A DNA stretch of 64,000 bases from Streptomyces camelliae (GTDB lineage: Bacteria > Actinomycetota > Actinomycetes > Streptomycetales > Streptomycetaceae), in NCBI RefSeq assembly GCF_027625935.1, contig NZ_CP115300.1, positions 2,542,001-2,606,000 of the forward strand. The letters run 5' to 3'. This document shows positions 43,342 to 52,524 of the stretch, piece by piece. The notes under the pieces are model-generated. The model was given only the letters and a program-made list of their open reading frames with translations. It ran no database searches and was not told where the DNA came from. The translations under genes and the position numbers were made by a program. Within the stretch, counting starts at the first letter, position 1, and each line of letters opens with the position of its first letter.

Positions 43342-43356
43342 AGGGTCAGCCCTGAT
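43342..43356 (+). promoter_or_regulatory. 15-base element AGGGTCAGCCCTGAT, copy 2
   Basis: Identical to the element at 35194-35208 but on the opposite strand, about 47 bases upstream of the ligase -35 box. The two copies bracket most of the biosynthetic run. Confidence 0.4.
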
Positions 43357-43507
43357 TACGCGGGTGCTGGATTTCGTTACGATGACCGCTTGCGCCGGGG
43401 CGGGTACGGTGTCACGCGCGGGTCGTGCCGGGGCCCAGGAGGCGCAAGACCGTCAACCGCATGACTCCAGTATCCCGCCCCTGGGGGTGGGCCCCGGCCG
43501 GGACCGC

Positions 43508-43535
43508 TTGCCGAGACCGCTTTCCGTCCTACGGT
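43508..43535 (+). promoter_or_regulatory. Leaderless promoter TTGCCG-N16-TACGGT
   Basis: The -10 box (43530-43535) ends seven bases before ATG 43543 and no ribosome site is present. Confidence 0.55.
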
Positions 43536-43542
43536 CTGACCC

Positions 43543-44487
43543 ATGGCCGACACCGGAGTTTCCTCGCTCCCTTCCACGCCCCAGGCGCGCTCCCCGCTCT
43601 TCCGCGCCGAACAGTTCGTATGGCTCACCGCGCGCGTGCTGGAGCAGCGGCTCTTCGCCCACCACTTCCTGCACGGCACCCCGGACGCGGTGGAGACGGC
43701 ACTGGACGCCTACCGCAACGACGACGGCGGGTACGGGCACGCGCTGGACCCCGATCTGCGCGGACCCGTGAGCCAGCCCCTGCACACCGCGCACGCGCTG
43801 CGTGTCCTGGACGCCATCGGGCGCTGCGGCGGGCAGCGGGTGGAGCGCGTGTGCCGGTATCTCACCTCGGTCTCCACCGCGGACGGTGCCCTGCCGGCGG
43901 TCCATCCCGGCCAGCGCGGCTATCCGGTGGCCCCGTTCGTGCCGGTCGTCGACCACCCGCCCAGCGACCTGCTCGCCACCGGACCGGTGGTCGGGCTGCT
44001 GCACCGCAACCAGGTGTGGCACGCCTGGCTGTTCCGGGCCACCGACTTCTGCTGGCAGGCCGTCGACTCCCTGGAGAAGTCCCACCCCTGCGAGGTGGAG
44101 GCCGCCGTGGCCTTCCTGGACTCCGCGCCCGACCGCCCGCGCGCGGAGGCGGCGGCCGACCGGCTGGGCCGCATGGTGCGCGAACAACGGCTCGCGGCAC
44201 TGGACCCGGACCGGCTCGACAGGTACCCGGTCGCGCCGGGCTATGCCCCGACCGAGCACCATTTCCCGCACGACTTCGCTCGAAGCCCGGACTCACTCGC
44301 GCGCGCGTGGTTCACGGACGCCGAGATGGCCCGCTCCCTGGACCACCTGACGTCCGCACAGCAGGACGACGGCGGCTGGCCCGCCCGAAGGCGCCAGTGG
44401 TCACCGGCTCCCACCCTGGAGTCACGCCCCCTGGAGACGATCGCGGCCCTGCGCACACTCAGGTCGTACGGCCGCTTCACGGGCTGA
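43543..44487 (+). CDS. Terpene-cyclase/prenyltransferase-like alpha-toroid protein
   Basis: 314 residues built of helical repeats with Gly-Gly-Tyr/Trp turns (RNDDGGYGHALDPDL near residue 60, QQDDGGWPARRRQW near 275), as in the alpha/alpha-barrel of squalene cyclases and prenyltransferase beta subunits. It lacks the DxDD catalytic motif of true cyclases. Proteins of this type are widespread in streptomycetes with no known function. It probably binds or modifies a hydrophobic ligand. It marks the start of the conserved block after the island. Confidence 0.65.
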   Translation: MADTGVSSLPSTPQARSPLFRAEQFVWLTARVLEQRLFAHHFLHGTPDAVETALDAYRNDDGGYGHALDPDLRGPVSQPLHTAHALRVLDAIGRCGGQRVERVCRYLTSVSTADGALPAVHPGQRGYPVAPFVPVVDHPPSDLLATGPVVGLLHRNQVWHAWLFRATDFCWQAVDSLEKSHPCEVEAAVAFLDSAPDRPRAEAAADRLGRMVREQRLAALDPDRLDRYPVAPGYAPTEHHFPHDFARSPDSLARAWFTDAEMARSLDHLTSAQQDDGGWPARRRQWSPAPTLESRPLETIAALRTLRSYGRFTG

Positions 44488-44500
44488 GCCGACGCCTCGC

Positions 44501-44604
44501 GCCGAACCCGGCCGGGGATGCCGGGCGGGCCGGTCCACCGCACGGGCCGAACCCGGCCGGGGATGCCGGGCGGGCCGGTCCACCGCACGGGCCGAACCCG
44601 GCCG
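44501..44604. repeat. 45-base tandem repeat, 2.3 copies
   Basis: Units 44501-44545 and 44546-44590 are identical (opening GCCGAACCCGGCCGGGGATG), and a third begins at 44591 and ends after 14 bases. It lies between the toroid gene and lhr. The 45-base period could keep a frame, but no gene is supported here. The rest of 44488-44747 holds only the ribosome site of lhr. Confidence 0.85.
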
Positions 44605-44747
44605 TGTTCGACGACAACGCCGGCAGCACGCCAGCACCGGCCCCGGCCTCCTCCTCGCCACCCCCGGGCCACCCCTCAACCGCGCACCGACACACGACGT
44701 TTTCCCAGGTCAGCGCGATTGTCAGTGGTCGGGTGCAGGATGGACGC

Positions 44748-47700
44748 ATGGTCAGCTCCGCACACCGAGCCCTCGACGGCTTCTCCCCCGCGACCCGCGG
44801 CTGGTTCACGGGGGCGTTCTCCGCGCCCACCGCGGCCCAGGCGGGTGCGTGGCAGTCCATCGGGGCGGGTTCGGACGTGCTGGTGGTGGCCCCGACCGGA
44901 TCGGGCAAGACGCTGGCCGCATTCCTCGCCGCCCTGGACCAGCTGGCCTCGGCCCCGCCCCCGGCCGACCCGAAGAAGCGCTGCCGGGTGCTGTACGTGT
45001 CACCGCTGAAGGCCCTCGCGGTCGACGTCGAGCGCAATCTGCGCAGCCCGCTGACCGGCATCCGCCAGGAGTCCGTGCGGCTGGGCCTGCCCGAGCCGGA
45101 GGTCAGGGTCGGCATCCGCTCAGGCGACACCCCGGCCGCCGAGCGCCGCGCGCTGTCCACGCGCCCGCCGGACATCCTGATCACCACCCCCGAGTCGCTG
45201 TTCCTGATGCTGACCTCGGCCACGCGCGACGCGCTCACGGGCGTCGAGACGGTGATCCTGGACGAGGTGCACGCGGTCGCGGGCACCAAGCGCGGCGCTC
45301 ACCTCGCGCTCTCCCTGGAGCGGCTGGACGAGCTGCTGCCGAGGCCGGCCCGCCGGATCGGCCTGTCGGCGACCGTACGGCCGGTGGACGAGGTGGCCCG
45401 CTATCTCTCGCCGCGCCGCAAGGTGGAGATCGTCCAGCCGGAGTCCGGCAAGGAGTTCGACCTCTCGGTGGTCGTGCCCGTCCAGGACATGGGCGAGCTG
45501 GGCGGCTCCCCGGCGGCCGACGCCGCGGAAGGCGGCGAGAAGCCGTCGATCTGGCCGCATGTGGAGGAGCGGATCGCCGACCTCGTCCAGGCCCACCGCT
45601 CCACGATCGTGTTCGCCAACTCGCGGCGCCTCGCGGAGCGCCTGTGCAACCGGCTGAACGAGATCGCGTACGAGCGCGCGACCGGCGAGACCCTGGCGGA
45701 GCATCACGCCCCCGCACAGCTGATGGGCGGCTCGGGCGCGGCCCAGGGCGCGCCCCCGGTGATCGCCCGCGCGCACCACGGCTCGGTCTCCAAGGAGCAG
45801 CGCGCCCTGGTGGAGGAGGACCTGAAGGCCGGACGCCTGCCCGCGGTGGTCGCCACCTCCAGTCTGGAACTCGGTATCGACATGGGCGCGGTGGATCTCG
45901 TCGTCCAGGTCGAGTCCCCGCCCTCGGTCGCCTCCGGCCTCCAGCGCGTCGGCCGCGCGGGACACCAGGTGGGCGCCGTCTCCACCGGCGTCGTCTTCCC
46001 CAAGTACCGCGGCGACCTCGTCCAGGCCGCCGTGGTCACGGAGCGGATGCGCACAGGCTCGATCGAGTCCCTGAAGGTCCCGGCGAACCCACTGGACGTG
46101 CTCGCCCAGCAGCTGGTCGCGATGACGGCGCTGGACACCTGGCAGTTCGACGACCTGCTCGCCCTGGTCCGCCGCGCGGCACCCTTCGCGTCGCTGCCGG
46201 AGTCGGCGTTCACGGCGGTCCTCGACATGCTCGCGGGCCGCTATCCGTCCGACGCGTTCGCGGAGCTGCGCCCGCGCGTGGTGTGGGACCGAGTGACCGG
46301 CGAGATCACTGGCCGTCCAGGCGCCCAGCGCCTCGCCGTCACCTCCGGCGGCACGATCCCCGACCGGGGTCTGTTCGGGGTCTTCCTCGCCGGTTCCGAT
46401 CCCAAGAAGGGCGGCGGCCGGGTCGGCGAACTGGACGAGGAGATGGTGTACGAGTCCCGGGTGGGCGACGTCTTCACCCTGGGCACCAGCTCCTGGCGCA
46501 TCGAGGACATCACGCGCGACCGCGTCCTGGTCTCCCCCGCACCCGGCGTACCCGGCCGCCTCCCCTTCTGGAAGGGCGACCAGCTCGGCCGCCCGCTCGA
46601 ACTGGGCCGCGCGGTGGGCGCGTTCCTGCGCGAGGTCGGCTCGCTGCCCAAGGACGACGCCCGGCCGCGCCTGCTGGCGGCGGGCCTGGACGCCTGGGCG
46701 GCGGACAACGTGCTGTCGTACCTGGACGAGCAGCGCGAGGCCTGCGGCCATGTCCCGGACGACCGCACGATCGTCGTGGAGCGCTTCCGCGACGAGCTGG
46801 GCGACTGGCGGGTCGTCGTCCACTCCCCCTTCGGCGCCCAGGTCCACGCGCCGTGGGCGCTCGCCCTCGGCGCCCGCCTGTCCGAGCGGTACGGCATGGA
46901 CGCGCAGGTCATGCACGCCGACGACGGCATCGTGCTGCGCCTGCCCGACGCCGACCTGATGGGTCTGGACCTGCTCGACCAGGAGCCCGTGAAGGCCGGT
47001 ACGGAGTACGACAGCGAGCAGGCGCCGGTAGGCGCGGCGGACGTCGCCTTCGACAAGGGCGAGGTCGACCAGATCGTCACCGACCAGGTGGGCGGCTCGG
47101 CCCTGTTCGCCTCCCGGTTCCGCGAGTGCGCCGCGCGCGCGTTGCTTCTGCCGCGCCGCAACCCCGGCAAGCGCACCCCGCTGTGGCAGCAGCGCCAGCG
47201 CGCGGCCCAACTGCTTCAGGTGGCCAGCGAGTTCGGCTCGTTCCCGATCGTCCTGGAGGCGGTCCGTGAGTGCCTCCAGGACGTCTTCGACGTCCCCGGA
47301 CTCGCCGAGCTGATGGGCGACATCGAGTCCCGCAAGGTACGCCTGGTCGAGGTCACCACCCCGGAGCCGTCCCCGTTCGCGCGTTCTCTCCTGTTCGGGT
47401 ACGTCGCCCAGTTCCTGTACGAGGGTGACTCCCCGCTCGCCGAGCGCCGTGCCGCCGCGCTGTCCCTGGACTCCCGGCTGCTGGCCGAGCTGCTGGGCCA
47501 GGCCGAGCTGCGCGAGCTGCTCGACGCCGAGGTGCTGACCGAGCTGGAGCGCGAGCTGCAGTGGCTCACCGAGGACCGCCGGGTCAAGGACCTGGAGGGT
47601 GTGGCCGACGTGCTGCGCCTGCTCGGTCCGCTGACCGACGCCGAGCTGGTCGCGCGGGGCGCGGATCCGCACTGGGCGCGCGAGCTGGCCGGGGCCCGCC

Positions 47701-49727
47701 GGGCCATCAAGGTCCGCATCGCCGGCGCCGACCACTGGGCGGCGATCGAGGACGCGGGCCGGCTGCGGGACGCGCTCGGCACGGCGCTTCCGGTCGGCGT
47801 GCCCGAGGCCTTCACCGAGCCGGTCAAGGACCCACTCGGCGACCTCCTCGCCCGCTATGCGCGCACGCACGGCCCGTTCACGTCGGCCACGGCGGCGGCC
47901 CGCTTCGGTCTGGGTGTCGCGGTCACCGAGGGCGCGCTGCACCGGCTCGCGGCGGGCGGCCGGGTGGTCCAGGGCGAGTTCCATCCGGCGGGCATCGGCC
48001 AGGAGTGGTGCGACGCGGCCGTACTGCGCCGCCTTCGCCGCCGCTCCCTGGCCGCGCTGCGGCACGAGCTGGAGCCCGTCCCGCCGGCCGCGCTCGCCCA
48101 GTTCCTGCCGCAGTGGCAGCACATCGGCAAGGGCCACGGGCTGCGCGGGATCGACGGGCTGGTGCGCGCCGTAGAGCAGTTGCAGGGTGCCTCCGTGCCC
48201 GCCTCCGCGCTGGAGAAGCTGGTCCTGCCCTCCCGCGTGGCGAACTACACGCCCGCGATGCTCGACGAGCTGACCGCGGCCGGCGAGGTGGTGTGGGCCG
48301 GTGCGGGCGCCCTGCCCGGCAAGGACGGCTGGGTCTCCCTCTATCTGGCGGACACCGCCCCCCTGATCCTCCCGCCGCCCCACCCCCTGGAGCTGACCGC
48401 GCTGCACCAGTCCGTCCTGGACGCGCTCTCCGGCGGCTACGGCCTGTTCTTCCGTCAGATCGCCGACCAGGTACGGGCCACCACTCACCCCGACGTCACC
48501 GATCCTCACCTGGCTGACGCGCTCTGGGATCTGGCCTGGTCGGGCCGGCTCACCAACGACACCCTCGCCCCGATGCGCTCCCTGCTCGGCTCGGGCCGTA
48601 CGGCGGGCTCGACCGCGCACCGCGCCAAACGGTCGGTCCCGCGCGGGCGTTATGGCTCACTGACGGCCGCCGCCCGCTCCGCCTCCCGTACGGGCCCGCC
48701 CACCGTCGCAGGCCGCTGGTCGCTGCTGCCCGGGGCCGAACCGGACACCACCGTGCGCGCCCACGCGCTGGCCCGCACCCTGCTGGACCGGCACGGTGTG
48801 GTCACACGCGGGGCGGTCGCGGCGGAGGGCGTGGAGGGCGGCTTCTCGGCGGTGTACCGGGTGCTGTCGGCCTTCGAGGAGAGCGGCCAGGCTCGGCGCG
48901 GCTATGTGGTCGAGGGGCTGGGCGCGGCCCAGTTCGCCATGGACGGCGCGGTGGACCGGCTCCGCGCGGTGGCGGGCGTCCGCGACCGCGGCGAGGGCCT
49001 GGCCTCCCCGGCCCACCGGAACGCCTTCATCACCCCAGGCACCGGTTTCGCCGACCCGGCGTTCCCGACCGGCTTCGACGGTGCGCCGCACGCCCACCCC
49101 CTCCCCGGCGCCTTCGACGGTTCGGACGGCGGTTTCGCCCACCCCGGCCTGGACGGCGACTTCACCTGGCCACCGGAAGACCCCCCGCCCGCCCCCGGCG
49201 AGTACGTCTCCCCCCGCGACCTGGCCGACCCCTTCGCCTCCCCCGGCTACGGCGGCCCCCGAGGCGGCGGCACCGCCTACGGCACGTCCGCCGGCCGGGG
49301 CTACGGCAGCGGTCGTTCGGGTCCGTCGGTGCCCGACCCGCGTGCCGTGGTCCTCGCCGCGGCCGATCCCGCCAACGCCTACGGCGCGGCCCTCGGCTGG
49401 CCGGAGTCGCCCACCGGCGCCGGGCACAAGCCGGGCCGCAAGGCGGGCGCGCTGGTCGTGCTGGTGGAGGGCGAGCTGACGCTGTACATGGAGCGTGGCG
49501 GCAAGACCCTGCTGGCCTGGCCCGCCGCCCCCGACGTCCCGGCCCCGGAGGACCCCCGGCTCCGTACGGCGGCCGAGGCTCTGGCCGCGGCGGCCCGCGC
49601 AGGTTCGCTCGGCACCGTCACGGTCGAGCGGATCAACGGCATCCAGGCCCTGACCTCACCCATAGGCGTCCTTCTGGAGGCCGCGGGCTTCGTGGCCACA
49701 CCGCGCGGCCTGCGCCTGAGAGCGTGA
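44748..49727 (+). CDS. lhr: Long Lhr family ATP-dependent helicase
   Basis: 1659 residues from ATG 44748 (AGGA seven bases before). Core helicase motifs: Walker A VVAPTGSGKTLAAF, DEVH box VILDEVHAVAG, motif III GLSATVRP, motif IV VFANSRRLAERL, motif VI QRVGRAGHQ. A winged helix and the Lhr beta-barrel follow (to about 850), then the long C-terminal domain found in full-length Lhr. Lhr moves 3'-5' on DNA and unwinds RNA:DNA hybrids in repair. Residues about 1420-1530 are a Gly/Pro/Phe-rich low-complexity insert, probably disordered. The adjoining Nei-type glycosylase supports a repair role. Confidence 0.93.
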   Translation: MVSSAHRALDGFSPATRGWFTGAFSAPTAAQAGAWQSIGAGSDVLVVAPTGSGKTLAAFLAALDQLASAPPPADPKKRCRVLYVSPLKALAVDVERNLRSPLTGIRQESVRLGLPEPEVRVGIRSGDTPAAERRALSTRPPDILITTPESLFLMLTSATRDALTGVETVILDEVHAVAGTKRGAHLALSLERLDELLPRPARRIGLSATVRPVDEVARYLSPRRKVEIVQPESGKEFDLSVVVPVQDMGELGGSPAADAAEGGEKPSIWPHVEERIADLVQAHRSTIVFANSRRLAERLCNRLNEIAYERATGETLAEHHAPAQLMGGSGAAQGAPPVIARAHHGSVSKEQRALVEEDLKAGRLPAVVATSSLELGIDMGAVDLVVQVESPPSVASGLQRVGRAGHQVGAVSTGVVFPKYRGDLVQAAVVTERMRTGSIESLKVPANPLDVLAQQLVAMTALDTWQFDDLLALVRRAAPFASLPESAFTAVLDMLAGRYPSDAFAELRPRVVWDRVTGEITGRPGAQRLAVTSGGTIPDRGLFGVFLAGSDPKKGGGRVGELDEEMVYESRVGDVFTLGTSSWRIEDITRDRVLVSPAPGVPGRLPFWKGDQLGRPLELGRAVGAFLREVGSLPKDDARPRLLAAGLDAWAADNVLSYLDEQREACGHVPDDRTIVVERFRDELGDWRVVVHSPFGAQVHAPWALALGARLSERYGMDAQVMHADDGIVLRLPDADLMGLDLLDQEPVKAGTEYDSEQAPVGAADVAFDKGEVDQIVTDQVGGSALFASRFRECAARALLLPRRNPGKRTPLWQQRQRAAQLLQVASEFGSFPIVLEAVRECLQDVFDVPGLAELMGDIESRKVRLVEVTTPEPSPFARSLLFGYVAQFLYEGDSPLAERRAAALSLDSRLLAELLGQAELRELLDAEVLTELERELQWLTEDRRVKDLEGVADVLRLLGPLTDAELVARGADPHWARELAGARRAIKVRIAGADHWAAIEDAGRLRDALGTALPVGVPEAFTEPVKDPLGDLLARYARTHGPFTSATAAARFGLGVAVTEGALHRLAAGGRVVQGEFHPAGIGQEWCDAAVLRRLRRRSLAALRHELEPVPPAALAQFLPQWQHIGKGHGLRGIDGLVRAVEQLQGASVPASALEKLVLPSRVANYTPAMLDELTAAGEVVWAGAGALPGKDGWVSLYLADTAPLILPPPHPLELTALHQSVLDALSGGYGLFFRQIADQVRATTHPDVTDPHLADALWDLAWSGRLTNDTLAPMRSLLGSGRTAGSTAHRAKRSVPRGRYGSLTAAARSASRTGPPTVAGRWSLLPGAEPDTTVRAHALARTLLDRHGVVTRGAVAAEGVEGGFSAVYRVLSAFEESGQARRGYVVEGLGAAQFAMDGAVDRLRAVAGVRDRGEGLASPAHRNAFITPGTGFADPAFPTGFDGAPHAHPLPGAFDGSDGGFAHPGLDGDFTWPPEDPPPAPGEYVSPRDLADPFASPGYGGPRGGGTAYGTSAGRGYGSGRSGPSVPDPRAVVLAAADPANAYGAALGWPESPTGAGHKPGRKAGALVVLVEGELTLYMERGGKTLLAWPAAPDVPAPEDPRLRTAAEALAAAARAGSLGTVTVERINGIQALTSPIGVLLEAAGFVATPRGLRLRA

Positions 49728-49796
49728 CCTCGGCCGCGCGCCCGCCCCACCCCGGCGCGGAATCCTCGCCTCACCCCACCGTGGGACCCTGGACGC

Positions 49797-50633
49797 ATGC
49801 CCGAAGGTGACACGGTCTGGCAGGCCGCGCGGCGGCTGCACGAGGCCCTCGCGGGCAAGGCGCTGACCCACAGCGACTTCCGGGTGCCGAAGTACGCGAC
49901 GGTCGACCTCACCGGCCGTACGGTGCTGAACACGATCCCGCGCGGCAAGCACCTGCTGACCCGGTTCGAGGGCGACCTGACCCTGCACACCCATCTGCGG
50001 ATGGAGGGGGCGTGGCAGGTGTACGCCACGGGTGAGCGCTGGCGGGGCGGGCCTGCGCATCAGATCCGGGTGGTCCTCGGCACCGCCGACCGCACGGCCG
50101 TGGGTTACCGCCTCCAGGTCCTGGAGCTGCTGCGCACGCACGACGAGGAGCGGGCCATCGGCCATCTCGGCCCCGACCTGCTCGGCCCGGACTGGGACGC
50201 CGAGCGCGCCCTGGCCAACCTCCTCGCCGACCCCGCCCGCCCACTCGGCGAGGCCCTGCTCGACCAGCGCAACCTGGCCGGGATCGGCAACATCTACAAA
50301 AGCGAGCTGTGCTTCCTGCTCGGCGCGACCCCCTGGCTGCCCGTCGGCGCGCTGCCCGCGGACCGCGCCGAGAAGCTGCCCCTGCTCGCCAAGAAGCTGC
50401 TGGAGACGAACCGCGACCGCCCGGTCCGCCAGACCACGGGCCTGCACCGGCACGACCTGTTCGTCTACGGCCGCGCACCCCGCCCCTGCCTGCGCTGCCG
50501 TACGCCCGTCCGCGTGGCCGACCAGGGCGACGGCTCCCGGGCCCGCCCCACCTACTGGTGCCCCACCTGCCAGACGGGCCCGGCACCGGCGCCCGGACCG
50601 TCCCGGCACCACCGCCCCCGCCGTTCCGCCTGA
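49797..50633 (+). CDS. nei: Fpg/Nei family DNA glycosylase (endonuclease VIII type)
   Basis: 278 residues. The N-terminus MPEGDTVWQAARRLHEAL gives catalytic Pro2 and Glu3 of the Nei branch. The helix-two-turn-helix is RNLAGIGNIYKSELCFL. The zinc finger is CLRCRTP with TYWCPTCQ, and the usual Lys in the active site loop is GKHLLTRF. It removes oxidised bases and cuts the backbone. It follows lhr by 69 bases, and an Lhr-Nei pairing is common in actinobacteria. Confidence 0.92.
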   Translation: MPEGDTVWQAARRLHEALAGKALTHSDFRVPKYATVDLTGRTVLNTIPRGKHLLTRFEGDLTLHTHLRMEGAWQVYATGERWRGGPAHQIRVVLGTADRTAVGYRLQVLELLRTHDEERAIGHLGPDLLGPDWDAERALANLLADPARPLGEALLDQRNLAGIGNIYKSELCFLLGATPWLPVGALPADRAEKLPLLAKKLLETNRDRPVRQTTGLHRHDLFVYGRAPRPCLRCRTPVRVADQGDGSRARPTYWCPTCQTGPAPAPGPSRHHRPRRSA

Positions 50634-50708
50634 CGAGTCCGCAGTCCGACCGACGGCCCGTCAAACGCGTCGAACCCGTCGGCAGGAAGGCCAACACGTT
50701 TCCACCAA

Positions 50709-50738
50709 TTGACGGACCGTCAGATCGAATCGTACGTT
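50709..50738 (+). promoter_or_regulatory. Leaderless promoter with TGACGGACCGTCA operator
   Basis: TTGACG (50709-50714), an 18-base spacer and TACGTT (50733-50738), with ATG 50745 six bases on. The perfect 13-base palindrome TGACGG-A-CCGTCA (50710-50722) covers the -35 box, a layout typical of TetR-type repression. No TetR gene is near. Confidence 0.68.
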
Positions 50739-50744
50739 CGCTGC

Positions 50745-51509
50745 ATGGGCCTCACCGCGTACGACCTCACCGGACGCACCGCGTTCGTCACCGGAGCCGC
50801 CGGCGGCATCGGCCGGGCCTCGGCCGTCCTGCTCGCCGAGGCGGGCGCGACGGTGCACTGCGCCGACCGGGACGCGGACGGCCTGCACGGCACGGCCGCG
50901 CTGATCAAGGACCGCGGTGGCACAGCCCTCGTACACGTCCTGGACGTCACCGACCGGACGGGGCTCGCCGAGGCCGTACGGTCCTGCGGGCGTCTGGACG
51001 TGCTCGCGGCGATCGCCGGGATCATGCACAGCAGCCCGGTGCTGGACACCCGTGACGAGGATCTCGACCGGGTTCTGAACGTCAACTTCAAGGGCGTGCT
51101 GTACCCCTGCCAGGAGGCGGCCCGGCTGATGCTCGCCCATGGCACCCGGGGCAGCATCGTCACCATGGCGTCCGGCGCGGTCGACACCGGCGGACCGGGG
51201 CTGCTCTGCTACGGCGCGGCGAAGGCCGCCGTGGTCCAGCTGACCAAGACGCTGGCCACCGAGGTCGGCCGGCACGGCATCCGGGTCAACGCGGTCGCGC
51301 CCGGCTGGATCCGCACTCCCATGACCGAGCGTCACGACCGCGAGGCCCAGGCGCACGCCGAGGGCACGATGGCGCGGATGGCGCCGCTCGGCCGGGTCGG
51401 CGAGCCGGCCGACGTCGCTCACGCAGTGCTGTATCTGGCGTCGGACGCCTCGTCGTTCACGACGGGTCAGATACTTCGCCCGAACGGGGGTGTGGCGATG
51501 CCCTGGTGA
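50745..51509 (+). CDS. Short-chain dehydrogenase/reductase
   Basis: 254 residues, classical SDR. Cofactor motif FVTGAAGGIGRASA, AAIAGIMH in place of NNAG, catalytic Ser in ASGAVDTGG, Tyr and Lys in LLCYGAAKAAV, and FTTGQILRPNGGVAMPW at the end. The Asp after beta-2 (CADRDAD) points to NAD(H) preference. Substrate unknown. The operator palindrome over its promoter suggests induction by a ligand of a distant regulator. Its last 53 bases overlap the gene on the opposite strand. Confidence 0.87.
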   Translation: MGLTAYDLTGRTAFVTGAAGGIGRASAVLLAEAGATVHCADRDADGLHGTAALIKDRGGTALVHVLDVTDRTGLAEAVRSCGRLDVLAAIAGIMHSSPVLDTRDEDLDRVLNVNFKGVLYPCQEAARLMLAHGTRGSIVTMASGAVDTGGPGLLCYGAAKAAVVQLTKTLATEVGRHGIRVNAVAPGWIRTPMTERHDREAQAHAEGTMARMAPLGRVGEPADVAHAVLYLASDASSFTTGQILRPNGGVAMPW

Positions 51510-51735
51510 CGTCCCCGGTCCGCCAGGCCGCCACCCAGCGCCCCCTCGACAGCGCCCCGGCCGCCTGCCCCTTGGGCACACAGTGCACGGGCAGCACGCT
51601 CAGCCCCCACCCACCGGCCACGACGGCTCCTTCCACCACCCCCGGGCCCTGCCCCAGCGCGAGCCGCAGCACGGCCCACCACCACACGACCGTGAGCCCC
51701 AGCCCGAGCGCCCAGCGCACTGTCCGCGCCACCAT
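51457..51735 (-). CDS. Small single-helix membrane protein
   Basis: 92 residues. A hydrophobic stretch with Trp cluster (WALGLGLTVVWWWAVLRLALG) spans the membrane once, and a second weaker hydrophobic segment (GVVEGAVVAGGWGLSVLPVH) follows. ATG 51735 was chosen because AGGAGGTG precedes it at a workable distance; GTG 51747 and ATG 51744 overlap that site. The gene overlaps the 3' end of the SDR gene. Function unknown; it recurs in streptomycetes at this position. Confidence 0.5.
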   Translation of the reverse strand: MVARTVRWALGLGLTVVWWWAVLRLALGQGPGVVEGAVVAGGWGLSVLPVHCVPKGQAAGALSRGRWVAAWRTGDVTRASPHPRSGEVSDPS

Positions 51736-51872
51736 GGCCGCCATCACCTCCTGCGGGACGCTAGACCGCCGCCTGTCCGGCGCGGGAGGCGCATCGCGGG
51801 CTCACCGATGCACATCGTCGAGCCATGGTCGAGTCACCTGAGACAGCACGTCGAGCGCGTCTGGACGGATCG

Positions 51873-52343
51873 CTAAGCGTTCTCCGCCTGGAACATCCAG
51901 TGATGCTTCTCCAGGTCCGCCGTGATCCCGATGAAGATGTCCTGGGACACCGGATCCGGTGTCCCCGTCGCCTCCACCCGCTTCCGCATCCGGGTGATCA
52001 CCGCGCCGAGCGCGTCCACCATCGCGCCGACCGCGTCCCCGTCCTTGATCCAGCCCGCCGGAGTGGTGCCGATACCGCTGCCGGAGGACACCGTGGCCGC
52101 GCGTCCGTCAGGTGGGACACCGAGGGCCGAGGCCCGCTCGGCCACCGTGTCGGAGTGGGTGCGCGCGGAGGCGACGACCTCGTCGAGCTGGAGGTGGATG
52201 GACCGGAACCGGGGCCCGACGACGTTCCAGTGGATCTGCTTGGCGACCAGCGAGAGATCCACCAGATCGACGAGAGCGCCCTGCAGCGCCTCGGACACGG
52301 TCTTCAGATCCGCGTCGGCCAACGGGCTCTTCACGACGTACAT
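51873..52343 (-). CDS. dpsB: Dps-type ferritin-like DNA-protection protein
   Basis: 156 residues from ATG 52343 (GGAGGAAG ribosome site). Ferroxidase ligands are visible: LVAKQIHWNVVGPRFRSIHLQLDEVV, with the His and the Asp/Glu pair across the dimer face, and LEKHHWMFQAE at the end. Dps dodecamers bind iron and peroxide and compact DNA. The position between clgR and the small membrane gene matches the DpsB locus of S. coelicolor, and the symbol rests on that. Confidence 0.88.
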   Translation of the reverse strand: MYVVKSPLADADLKTVSEALQGALVDLVDLSLVAKQIHWNVVGPRFRSIHLQLDEVVASARTHSDTVAERASALGVPPDGRAATVSSGSGIGTTPAGWIKDGDAVGAMVDALGAVITRMRKRVEATGTPDPVSQDIFIGITADLEKHHWMFQAENA

Positions 52344-52432
52344 CCGCTTCCTCCGGTGCTTCGGCGCCGTCACGTCCCTCCACCATGACCGCACCGCGCA
52401 AACCCGGCAAACGGACGCAAGCCGACCGGCAA

Positions 52433-52490
52433 TGACAGAGCCCCGGTGGACTCCCCCAGGTCTCCCTGGAGCAGCCGGCCGGGGCTGTCA
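52433..52490 (-). terminator. Terminator after clgR
   Basis: TGACAGAGCCCCGG (52433-52446) pairs with CCGGGGCTGTCA (52479-52490), one bulged base and a 32-base loop that can fold further. It lies 35 bases beyond the clgR stop and before the dps promoter region. Confidence 0.65.
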
Positions 52491-52524
52491 CTCGTATCGG
52501 ATCGCTAGGCCGCGTGCGCGAACC

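Noticed and set aside
35194..43356. The two 15-base copies considered as att sites of an integrated element
   Set aside because: They are in opposite orientation, no integrase or tRNA is nearby, and genes that look part of the same accessory region lie outside them.
45120..48620. A very long open frame on the minus strand opposite lhr (over 1100 codons)
   Set aside because: It is the mirror of a highly G/C-biased third codon position in lhr. It has low-complexity Gly/Val/Ala/Asp composition and no recognisable domain, while lhr on the plus strand has all helicase motifs.
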